Assembly (NCBI GenBank): GCA_001466705.2
Contig: LATX02000233.1
Coordinates: forward strand, 496,001-560,000
DNA from: Moniliophthora roreri
Lineage: Eukaryota > Basidiomycota > Agaricomycetes > Agaricales > Marasmiaceae
Length of the DNA stretch: 64,000 bases
Reading direction: 5' to 3'
Shown: one piece after another, positions 1 to 10,418 of the stretch
How the letters are laid out: each line of letters starts with the position of its first letter
Numbering within the stretch: position 1 is the first letter of the stretch
Notes under the pieces: generated by a model
The model's database searches: none
Told to the model about the DNA's origin: nothing
The model's input: only the letters and a program-made list of their open reading frames with translations
Translations under genes and position numbers: made by a program

Positions 1-780
1 GGTTGCGCCTAAGTGGTACCTCAAAAGGGTTGCCTGAAGTAATGTCAATGGAGTTCAGGGCACCTTCAAGGTAATGACACTAAGTCTTAAACACTTCAAA
101 GATAGTGAGTAACTCTTTGTCATGTGTGTTGTAGTTGAGTTTGGCTCTGGTAAGGGTTCAGAAAAGGAAAGCAACTGGGTGAAGTTTGCTGTTAGAGAGA
201 GTAATGGAAAGAATAGTGGCTATGGCATAGTTGGATGCATTGGTTTTGATGGTGATCAGCTGATTGGGCTTCCAGTGAGTTAACACCAGTGTCCAGGTGA
301 AAGCCTCCTTAAGGTCAACAAATGCCTTCTGAGCTTCTGGTCTCTAGTTCCATTTGATATCCTTTCAGGTGAGTCAGGTGAGAGGAATGGTAATATTAGA
401 GTAGCCATAGATGAAACAATAGTAGAAGTTACAGAACCCAAGGAAGAATTGGACATCTTTGATCTTACAGAGAGTGGGCTAGTTGGTAATAGCTTGGACC
501 TTATCTTCAGCCATCTGAAAACCATTGGGTGAGAGGATGTAGCCAAGGAACTTACACTCAGATATGTGGAACTTACACTTCTTGGGATTACAGAACAAGC
601 TGTGCTTCTTGAATTGCCAAAGGACCTCCTTGACATGCTTCTCATGGTTGTCTATATTCTCAGAGTAGATGAGAATGTCATTAAGGTAGACAACAACACA
701 GATGTCCAGCAAGTCAGCAAAAATGGAGTTGATAAAGCAGCTGATCCTGCTTGAACTTGGTAAAGTCTCATTCTAGCTAT
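1..780 (-). pseudogene. Ty3/gypsy reverse transcriptase-RNase H fragment
   Basis: Minus-strand translation of about 479-712 gives an RT core with the catalytic box read as YLNDILIYS, where the family has YLDDILIYS, so one catalytic Asp has become Asn. It continues with KKCKF and FLGYILS, typical of the RT thumb. Lower coordinates (1-360) give the start of the RNase H domain, including ITIKTNASNYAIATIL, where ETDAS is usual; again Asp is replaced by Asn. Stops and frame changes interrupt it, and the C-terminal part runs off the window start. N-terminal RT and gag are missing beyond about 780. It is a dead relic of a gypsy element, class confident, lineage unknown. Confidence 0.85.
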
Positions 781-1410
781 CATACAGGACTTTGCAAAGT
801 CCCCTTTTGGCTCAGCAGCAGATATATAGGCATAGCTGGCAGCAGTTTTGGGCCCCAGGGCCTTCCATATATGGTTACCAGCCTCTCCACCACCTTATAA
901 TAGGGGGGAAGAATTACTAAATATAATATATACTCTCTGATCTCTAAAACCACTTCTACTTTTGTACAGAGCACCTGTCACAAGCTTGGCATAATAACAG
1001 AGTGACATATAAATTAAACCAAACATGGGACTTGGTAATTTTACCAGCTGGAAATTACTTGTTCAACTTGACTTTTTTGCCCTTTAGGTTATGTTTTAAG
1101 ACTTTTCCATCATCTAGATTATTTAGAATGCATAGTGTACTGCTTCTGTATGTTTTTAAGTGTCTCAGGCATGTTGATTCATGTTTTCCCAGTACTGTAA
1201 GGCTGAAAATTGCAAGTTCAGCTTCATTCATTTATTTCTGAAGTCACTCATCTTAGGTGCCTTGTTTACATTAAACACAGTATTTTTAGATGCTTAAGTA
1301 GGACTTACAGTACAGAACACATGTAAATACAGAATGAAATACTGCAGGCATACATAGAATGACTAGCTACTACTACTTCATCCCATGGCAGTGATGACTT
1401 GAGGCACAGC
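781..1410. other. AT-rich stretch without recognisable gene
   Basis: Only short spurious ORFs are present. No repeat boundary, promoter or RNA gene is recognised. It separates the RT relic from the duplicated block that starts at 1411. Confidence 0.5.
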
Positions 1411-3086
1411 TTGCAAGCTTATGACATTGAGGCATGACAAAATTAAGCTTTTGAATTAGTTCACAAACCCATTTACTTTGTATGAGTGCATTTAACACTG
1501 CCACAGATGTTGCTGTTGCCTCCTTACTTCCATTTCCCATAGTTGTGCTGATCAATAGGCTCATCATCACTAGTCAATAGTTGACAATGATTTCTAGATA
1601 TCAATAGTCAGATTTGAGAAAAAGTGTTGTTGTTAACCAAACCACTTACTGTGCATTAAGCACCAAGGCTTCTATTGTCATGTAAATGCTCTGTACAGCA
1701 GCTGTCCACATTCCATCGATGTCAGCATTAACACTACTATCAAACCACTATCGAAGCACTACCAACAGCAATACCAGGCTGTCCTTTCCAGGGAAATGCA
1801 TGCTATCTCAAGACCCACTGCCACCTGGTATCCCAAGGCTATCTTTGTGCTGACACCACACAGAGTTAACACTGCTCCACTATTTCTACCAATCAACACC
1901 ATAGTTGGATGATTTAGCAACTTCTGGAGTCTTCAGGCCCAACATCAGATGAAATCTTCCTGCTTTGAACCACTATGCAAAGCCTCCCAATTGATGCTCT
2001 GTTGGCAGGTCCTATGTTATGCAAGAGCATGTTACTTGTTGTCAGAGAATATGAAAAAAGGACATACCTTCATATTCAATCCAAAGTCTCACTATTTCTT
2101 CTCTAAATTGACTAATATGTCTAATTTTGGCTTAGACATGAAATTGTGCACTTTTCACATCAAAAACTAGAAAAAGAGCCCAGAGTACATGTGATATTCA
2201 TGTGGCTTGATAACCCAGGAATTCTGATACAGCATCTAAGCCTTAAGCACTGAGTCTAATAAGTCTAATAATTGACACTGTAACACAATTTAGATGAGAT
2301 TAGTAGACTATACTAGCCCTCTACATTACAGTGAAGCATCACAGTGAGGGTTCTTGGTCAATAAAATGGGCCAGAAACCACTAAGTCTGAATACAAAGGA
2401 ATAGATATCAGCGGAATCCACAGTCTAAGTGCACTAGATTGTTCACTTTGTGATCACATTGCATGATAATGTGTCAATAGCTTAACATTTAATTATTACT
2501 ATTAGAACTATAGTACACAGTTGGAACTTGTTTCTATATGGAGCTTTAGAGACACTTGGGCAGATACAATAGCCTACCCAGGTGTACATAGGACAATTGA
2601 TAGACAACAAGTATGCAGAAAATTAATAATAACTCACAAGATTGTATGTGGGACAGAAGGAGATTGGATACAACAGATGTCTAGACTATGACATTCACCA
2701 ATCCGATGGTAGAAGGCAGCTATGCAGAAGTAAACCAGTAGAAAGGGAAACATACTCATGTACAAAGCCAGTAATTTGTCTAAGATAAGACTAATGGAAA
2801 ACTACCCAAAAGATAACCTCCAAAAGTCTAACTCAGGTTGTTGTGCAAGTGTGGATCGGTGTGATCAGAGTTACCACATTTAGAATGCCAACAAAACTCT
2901 TAGCTAAGTTGATTCTCTCTTATTGAAGCAATCTACTTCAAAGTGTTCACCTCCAGAGGAGTATATATGGGTTTTTAAAAGAGTTTATATCCAAACACAC
3001 AAGCACACACACAAGAACACAGTGCACAAAGCACAAAGCACAAAACACAAGAGCTACAGTCTCATACAAAGACTCAATATAGTCTG
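1411..3086 (+). repeat. Duplicated block, copy A
   Basis: This block recurs at 3088-4793 at a constant offset of 1677 bp and appears identical until about position 3045, where copy B lacks a short run of the CA-rich tract. It holds no convincing gene. Its last 315 bp (from 2772) are the left end of repeat R1. An N at 3087 lies exactly at the join, so this is more likely one locus represented by two contigs than a real tandem duplication. Confidence 0.8.
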
Positions 3087-3087
3087 N

Positions 3088-4793
3088 TTGCAAGCTTATG
3101 ACATTGAGGCATGACAAAATTAAGCTTTTGAATTAGTTCACAAACCCATTTACTTTGTATGAGTGCATTTAACACTGCCACAGATGTTGCTGTTGCCTCC
3201 TTACTTCCATTTCCCATAGTTGTGCTGATCAATAGGCTCATCATCACTAGTCAATAGTTGACAATGATTTCTAGATATCAATAGTCAGATTTGAGAAAAA
3301 GTGTTGTTGTTAACCAAACCACTTACTGTGCATTAAGCACCAAGGCTTCTATTGTCATGTAAATGCTCTGTACAGCAGCTGTCCACATTCCATCGATGTC
3401 AGCATTAACACTACTATCAAACCACTATCGAAGCACTACCAACAGCAATACCAGGCTGTCCTTTCCAGGGAAATGCATGCTATCTCAAGACCCACTGCCA
3501 CCTGGTATCCCAAGGCTATCTTTGTGCTGACACCACACAGAGTTAACACTGCTCCACTATTTCTACCAATCAACACCATAGTTGGATGATTTAGCAACTT
3601 CTGGAGTCTTCAGGCCCAACATCAGATGAAATCTTCCTGCTTTGAACCACTATGCAAAGCCTCCCAATTGATGCTCTGTTGGCAGGTCCTATGTTATGCA
3701 AGAGCATGTTACTTGTTGTCAGAGAATATGAAAAAAGGACATACCTTCATATTCAATCCAAAGTCTCACTATTTCTTCTCTAAATTGACTAATATGTCTA
3801 ATTTTGGCTTAGACATGAAATTGTGCACTTTTCACATCAAAAACTAGAAAAAGAGCCCAGAGTACATGTGATATTCATGTGGCTTGATAACCCAGGAATT
3901 CTGATACAGCATCTAAGCCTTAAGCACTGAGTCTAATAAGTCTAATAATTGACACTGTAACACAATTTAGATGAGATTAGTAGACTATACTAGCCCTCTA
4001 CATTACAGTGAAGCATCACAGTGAGGGTTCTTGGTCAATAAAATGGGCCAGAAACCACTAAGTCTGAATACAAAGGAATAGATATCAGCGGAATCCACAG
4101 TCTAAGTGCACTAGATTGTTCACTTTGTGATCACATTGCATGATAATGTGTCAATAGCTTAACATTTAATTATTACTATTAGAACTATAGTACACAGTTG
4201 GAACTTGTTTCTATATGGAGCTTTAGAGACACTTGGGCAGATACAATAGCCTACCCAGGTGTACATAGGACAATTGATAGACAACAAGTATGCAGAAAAT
4301 TAATAATAACTCACAAGATTGTATGTGGGACAGAAGGAGATTGGATACAACAGATGTCTAGACTATGACATTCACCAATCCGATGGTAGAAGGCAGCTAT
4401 GCAGAAGTAAACCAGTAGAAAGGGAAACATACTCATGTACAAAGCCAGTAATTTGTCTAAGATAAGACTAATGGAAAACTACCCAAAAGATAACCTCCAA
4501 AAGTCTAACTCAGGTTGTTGTGCAAGTGTGGATCGGTGTGATCAGAGTTACCACATTTAGAATGCCAACAAAACTCTTAGCTAAGTTGATTCTCTCTTAT
4601 TGAAGCAATCTACTTCAAAGTGTTCACCTCCAGAGGAGTATATATGGGTTTTTAAAAGAGTTTATATCCAAACACACAAGCACACACACAAGAACACAGT
4701 GCACAAAGCACAAAACACAAGAGCTACAGTCCCACCAAAAGACTCAGTAGCCGATATAGTCTGACTCTATGGAGTTCAAGACTTCTTCAAGAT
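3088..4793 (+). repeat. Duplicated block, copy B
   Basis: Second copy of 1411-3086, starting directly after the N at 3087. It extends slightly further into R1 than copy A and ends at the N at 4794. R1 begins at 4449 in this copy. Confidence 0.8.
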
Positions 4794-4794
4794 N

Positions 4795-7773
4795 GAATGC
4801 CAACAAAACTCTTAGCTAGGTTGATTCTCTCTTATTGAAGTGTTCTACTTCAAAGTGTTCACCTCCAGAGTATATATGGTTTTAAATCACAAACACACAC
4901 ACAAAACACAAAGAACACAGTGCACAAGGCACAAACACAAGAGCTACAGTCCCATACAAAGACTCAATAGCCGATATAGTCTGACCCTACAGAGTTCAAG
5001 ACTTCTTCAAGATAACTACAGCACACAGTGTACTGGAAAAAGGTCCTAGACCAATTTCTACAAAGAGTTCAGCGCAGGCACACCCCTTGCTAAGACTCTA
5101 AGTGTGTCACAACCTGATACACACACAGGCCACACTCCAAGTGCCCAAGGCTCCTTCTTGGTGTAAAGTTTCTCTTAGAAAAGTGCTATAACACACTCAA
5201 GATGTTACTCTTATCTCTTACAATGCAAGTTCATTATCAGATGTCTATCTCTCTGGAGTCACTCAGGNACAAGAGCTATAGTCTTATCAAAAGACTTGGT
5301 AGCTGATATAGTCTGACTCTATGGAGTTCAAGACTTCTTTAAGACAACTACAGCACACAGTGTACTGGAAAAGGTCCTAGACCAATTTCTACAAAGAGTT
5401 CAGCACAGGCACACCCCTTGCTAAGACTCTAAGTGTGTCACAACCTGATACACACACAGGCCACACTCCAAGTGCCCAAGGCTCCTTCTTGGTGTAAAGT
5501 TTCTCTTAGAAAAGTGCTATAATGCACTCAAGATGTTACTCTTATCTCTTACAATGCAAGTTCATTATCAGATGTCTATCTCTCTAGAGTCACTCAGGAC
5601 CAATCTCCAGGGCCTGTAGTGAGGAAGCAAAACTGGAATGGCACACAAATTTATACACCAAATAAACTCATCATGTATTCACAATCAGAGGGGGCAGAGT
5701 TACTTGAGTATATACAGATATCTAGCTGTCCTTATATACAGTCCATGGAATATATCTACAGGAAAATATAAATAATGTCCGATAATTCAGAAGATAATAA
5801 ATGAGTGACTGAAATGCTAAAAGAGGAAATATTCGGATGTCACGGAGCCTGGCCATTAGAGTATCTGACCATATCTGTGCGGGTATCTATGTTTCCAGAT
5901 GTTCTAGATTCTATAATTTGTATTTTCTCCTTTCTAAGTCAGGTATCTATAAGCAGATGGCTGTATTCTGTCCCATCTTTTGACAGCATTTCCCTTTCTA
6001 GTATCCACACATCAGCAGAGGCCTAGATGCCAAAGTTTCCAAGGTCAGAACACACTGTTATTGTTCCTATCTCCTTTGACAATGCATGCCTAGTCTTATT
6101 TAGAATTTCTTGCATGTTAGATATTCTTCATATGTCTCATTGTATCTGTCTGTAGGTAGTGGATGTCCTTCAGAAGTGATTTCTGTCTTTCCAAGCAGTC
6201 TTTGTACCTAGTTTGCTTATCGTGTATTGTTTAGCTACTGGTGAATTCTTTATTAAGAGATCACCTGCTTTGACTCTGATCCATATATTGACTTTGGAGG
6301 AGGATCGTTCTATGATCATTCCTGTTCTAAGTTGTCATTCTGTTTTGATGTCTCCTCTAAGTATTTGACTGCAGGTTGCACTTTGCAGATGTCATAGAAA
6401 AGTAAAATAGAAATTAAAATCCCATTGATAGCACTTTGAGAGCTTGGTTAACTAGCCAATGTGTTCATTGGGCCCTAGTTAGGTTCCCTACAGGTTTCAG
6501 GAGTGATCTGTTTTAGATCTGATATATAGATAAGTCAGAAAGTACAGCTTCGACACCTCNGACCCTATGGAGTTCAAGACTTCTTCAAGATAACTACAGC
6601 ACACAGTGTACTGGAAAAGGTCCTAGACCAATTTCTACAAAGAGTTCAGCACAGGCACACCCCTTGCTAAGACTCTAAGTGTGTCACAACCTGATACACA
6701 CACAGGCCACACTTCAAGTGCCCAAGGCTCCTTCTTGGTGTAAAGTTTCTCTTAGAAAAGTACTATAACGCACTCAAGATGTTACTCTTATCTCTTACAA
6801 CGCAAGTTCGTTATCAGATGTCTATCTCTCTGGAGTCACTCAGGACCAATCTCCAGGGCCTGTAGTGAGGAAGCAAAACTGGAATGGCATACAAATTTAT
6901 ACACCAAACAAACTCTTCATGTATTCACAATCAGAGGGGGCAGAGTTACTTGAGTATATATGGATATCTAGCTGTCCTTATATACAGTCTATGGAATATA
7001 TCTACAGGAAAATATAAATAATGTCCAATAATTCAGAAGATAATAAATGAATGACTGAAATGCTAAAAGAGGGAATATTCGGATGTCATGGAGCCTGGCC
7101 ATTAGGGTATCTGACCGAGCGGATGGCTGTATTCTGTCCTGTCTTTTGACAGCATTTCCCTTTCTAGTATCTGCACATTGGCAGAGGCCTAGATGCCAAA
7201 GTTTCCAAGGTCAGAACACACTGTTATTGTTCCTATCTCCTTTGACAATGCACACTTGGTCTTATTTAGGATTTCTTGCACATTAGATATTCTTCATATG
7301 TCTCGTTGTATCTGTCTGTAGGTAGTGGATGTCCTTTAGAAGTGATTTCTGTCTTTCCAAGTGGTCTTTGTACCTAGTTCACTTATCGCATATTGTTCAG
7401 CTGCCAGTGAATTCTTTATTAAGAGATTGCCTGCTTTGACTCTGATCTGTATATTGACTTTGGAGGAGGATTGTTCTATGATTGTTCCTGTTCTAAGTTG
7501 TCATTCTGTTCTGATGTCTCCTCTAAGTACCTCTATACTGTTTGACTGCAGGTTGCACTTTGCAGATGTCATAGAAAAGTAAAATAGAAATTAAAATCCC
7601 ATTGATAGCACTTTGAGAGCTTGATTAACTAGCCAATGTGTTCATTGGGCTCTAGTTAGGTTCCCTACAGGTTTCGGGAGTGATCTGTTTTAGATCTGAT
7701 ACATAGATAAGTCAGGAAGTACAGCTTCGACACCTCTGTATAGCGTATCATATAGCTCTTCATACTCTTGGGC
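4795..7773 (+). repeat. Overlapping R1 repeat pieces joined at gaps
   Basis: Three pieces (4795-5267, 5269-6559, 6561-7773) each re-enter R1 at an internal position and repeat the same motifs: the tract around the CA-rich run, the block ending in TCTGGAGTCACTCAGG, and the block before CCTACAGGTTT. They differ mostly by transitions. The last piece stops matching R1 at about 7773 and joins a gag-like fragment. The pieces are probably contigs of different R1 copies strung together at the Ns. No protein is encoded. Confidence 0.75.
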
Positions 7774-8120
7774 AGGCTACTGTTGTTTAACATGGCTTTT
7801 ACTTGAGCCATGGTGTTTCCAGAATCAGCCATTTTATTATTTTGACAGTTCATATGGTTTTGGTTAGGTTCAGAGTTTGATCAAAATTAGTAGTGTTGAC
7901 CAAACAATCTAATAAAATTGTCGAATGAAAACCTCTCTAATCGAAGGTCCTCTTCTAGACCAGAGAGTTCTGATGCATTGTCGGCAACTGTGCTGCCTTC
8001 TTCAGAGTTAGGTGTTCTAGACTTGGAATAATACACGTGCTGGGAAGGAGTTGTCCTTAGGACACCATGGTTTGCTTGTGGATTATGACCTCTTTCAACT
8101 TCTGTTGAATTGGCCACAGA
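7774..8120 (-). pseudogene. Gag-like N-terminal fragment of a retroelement
   Basis: Minus-strand reading from about 8117 gives a Ser/Glu-rich stretch starting MANSTEVERGHNPQANHG and ending RLFGQHY. In the next frame a short peptide with MADSGNTMAQVKAML follows, up to the junction with R1 at about 7773. The composition resembles gag N-terminal regions of basidiomycete gypsy elements such as the one at 52.7-53.2 kb, but no domain is recognisable. The frame change and the abrupt fusion to R1 show it is broken. Confidence 0.4.
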
Positions 8121-8313
8121 CCTTCGACTCGCTGTAGGTTCTTGTCTATCTACTAGTTCCCTGCTCTGACGGACAACCTCTCAAGTGTTGCATCTAAGCT
8201 GTAGTAAAGGAGATGGACTCCATGCGTCTGCTCTCGCTCGCCTGGTAACAGGAATCTTTCAATCAGTTTTCAGTTTTATAAAGGCTTTTACGCCGTGTAG
8301 GTTACTTGCTCAT

Positions 8314-8329
8314 GTTCGAGCTGCAACCA
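8314..8329 (-). promoter_or_regulatory. Candidate tRNA-type primer binding site
   Basis: On the minus strand the sequence reads TGGTTGCAGCTCGAAC, which has the form of a retroelement primer binding site: TGG complementary to a tRNA CCA end, then seven bases of acceptor stem, then T-arm bases. It lies upstream of the gag-like fragment at 7774-8120, the expected order on that strand. The tRNA is not identified and no clean LTR end is seen beside it. Confidence 0.3.
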
Positions 8330-8393
8330 GAATAATCCACAATCAATAGATCGTGAATCAAGTTGTTATGATCAGTTTTATAAGCTTTTCAAN

Positions 8394-8565
8394 AGTCAGT
8401 AGAGGGTGGAGCACATAATGGAAGAAACAAGAAAGTAACAGAGAAATCAAACAGAGGAAAGCAGCAGCAAAGGCTGCCACAGAGAGAGCCAAAGAGGTAG
8501 ATGGGCTACAAGAACAAACATTAGTGGAACATGTAGACTGGCAATCAATTAAATGGAGTGACTGG
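8394..8565 (+). pseudogene. Lys/Glu-rich coding fragment cut by R1
   Basis: One plus-strand frame is open across most of this stretch. It encodes a charged, Ala-rich helix-like segment containing KQRKAAAKAATERAKEVDG and ends in VDWQSIKWSDW directly at the R1 boundary. It begins at the N at 8393, so its 5' part is missing. Function is unknown; it may be an exon interrupted by R1. Confidence 0.3.
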
Positions 8566-9958
8566 TAATTTGTCTAAGATAAGACTAGTGGAAAACTACC
8601 CAAAAGATAACCTCCAAAAGTCTAACTCAGGTTGTTGTGCAAGTGTGGATCGGTGTGATCAGAGTTGCTGCACTTAGAATGCCAACAAAACTCTTAGCTA
8701 GGTTGATTCTCTCTTATTGAAGTAATCTACTTCAAGGTGTTCACCTCCAGAGGAGTATATATGGTTTTAAAAGGGTTTATATCACAAACACACACACAAA
8801 ACACAAAGAACATGGTGCACAAAGCACAAACACAAGAGCTACAGTCCCGTACAAAGACTCAATAGCCAATATAGTCTGACCCTACAGAGTTCAAGACTTC
8901 CTCAAGACAACTACAGCACACAGTGTACTGGAAAAGGTCCTAGACCAATTTCTACAAAGAGCTACAGAAAAATATAAATAATGTCTGATAATTCAGGAAA
9001 TAATAAATGAGTGACAGAGATACTAAAAGAGGGAATATTCAGATGTCACAGAGTCTGGCCACTAGGGTATCCAACCATATCCACATGGGTATCTACGTTT
9101 CCAGGTGTTCTGGGCTCTATAATTTGTATTTTCTCTTTTCTAAGTCAGGTATCTACGAGCAGATGGCTGTACCCATCCCATCTCTCTATAGCATTTCCCT
9201 TTCTAGTATCCTCACATCAGCAGAGGCCTAGATGCCAAAGTTTCCAAGGTCAGAACATACTGTTACTGTTTCTATCTCCTTTGACAGTGCATGCTTGGTC
9301 TTATTTAGGACTTCTTGTGCATTAGATATTCTTCGTATGTCTTGTGGTATCTGTCTGTAGGTAGTGGATGTCCTTTAGAAGTGATTTCCGTTGTTCCAAG
9401 ATGACTTTATACCTAGTTAGCTTATCGCATATTGTTTGGCTGCCAGTGAATTCTTTATTAAGAGATCACCTGCTTTGACTCTGATCTGTATATTGACTTT
9501 GGAGGAGGATTGTTCTATGATCTTTCCTGTTCTAAGCTGTCTTTCTGTTTTAATGTCTCCTCTAAGTACCTCTGTACTGTTTGACTGCAGATTGCACTTT
9601 GCAGATGTCATAGAAAGGTAAAGTAGAAATTAAAATCCCATTGATAGCACTTTGAGAGCTTGGTTAACTAGTCAATGCATTCATTGGGCCATAGTTAGGT
9701 TCCCTACAGGTTTTAGAAGTGATCTGTTTTGGATCTGTTACATAGATAAGTCAGGAAGTACAGCTTCGACACCTCTGTATAGCGTATCATATAGCTCTTT
9801 GTACTTTCCAAGGTACCATAGCTTCTCTAAGGCAATAACTAGCAGACTGGGCTTGCTCTAGTCCTTATTACCTGTTATCTTGTGTCATATTAAAGTGTTC
9901 CAATTCAAAAGTAGTGTAAAATGAATAAAAGTGGGTCTTTTCTAGGTTAGACATATTA
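8566..9958 (-). repeat. R1 repeat, copy C (probable LTR)
   Basis: It starts TAATTTGTCTAAG and ends TTAGACATATTA, the same ends as the copy at 34294-36640. Compared with that copy it lacks an internal segment: sequence jumps from TTTCTACAAAGAG to CTACAG with a short shared CTACAG at the join. On the minus strand the right end is directly preceded by a purine tract (TAGTTGGGGGGAGA), the position of a polypurine tract before a 3' LTR. I therefore favour R1 as the LTR of a minus-strand gypsy element. Confidence 0.6.
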
Positions 9959-10330
9959 TCTCCCCCCAACTAAAAGAGGATTGTCCCCAATCCACTCCTT
10001 GTTATGAGATTGCAACACAGGATTCTTTAAGGACAGACTTTCTGGGTACAAACTAACCACCCACGAAAAGGTTATTTTATTCTGAGTGCAACTGGGTCAT
10101 CGCTGGGTACTGCCACATCACAGTCTCCATAACTTAGTTATTTCGTCAATTCTTTTACAGTCCCATCAAAATGTGTAGGCATTAGTGTGCAGCATGTTTG
10201 ATTAGCGCCCATCCTTCTTCCAGTAATCTACAGCATCAGTATGCTTCCTTTCTAGATCTTCACTGATCAGCGAATCCTTTTGAACACAACTACTCTTCTT
10301 TTGGTAAAGGTAGGTTTGTTTTCTTTTTAT
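9959..10330 (-). other. Polypurine tract and 3' end of a retroelement
   Basis: The minus strand carries TTAGTTGGGGGGAGA directly before the R1 end. The bases upstream of it on that strand look like a decayed 3' internal region, with no intact ORF. A similar C-rich plus-strand tract (TCTCCCCCCAACTAAAA) occurs at about 13267-13284. A TATA-like run lies at 10337-10360, before the plus-strand gene at 10419. Confidence 0.4.
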
Positions 10331-10418
10331 ATAAATACAATCGCTTATATATATATATGGGTCTCCCTATTCAGGGTTACATAGTTTCTTTCTTTCTTTC
10401 TCCCCATCCCTTCCCTCT

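Noticed and set aside
2990..3050. CRISPR-like or microsatellite array in the CA-rich tract
   Set aside because: It is a short irregular CACAAA/CACACA run that is part of R1, without regular repeats and spacers.
4449..7773. R1 pieces as a genuine satellite array
   Set aside because: Each change of register coincides with an N, so joined contigs are more likely than a tandem array.
8314..8329. Functional tRNA gene end
   Set aside because: Only the 3' 16 bases resemble a tRNA and an encoded CCA is not expected in a nuclear tRNA gene; a primer site on the other strand fits better.
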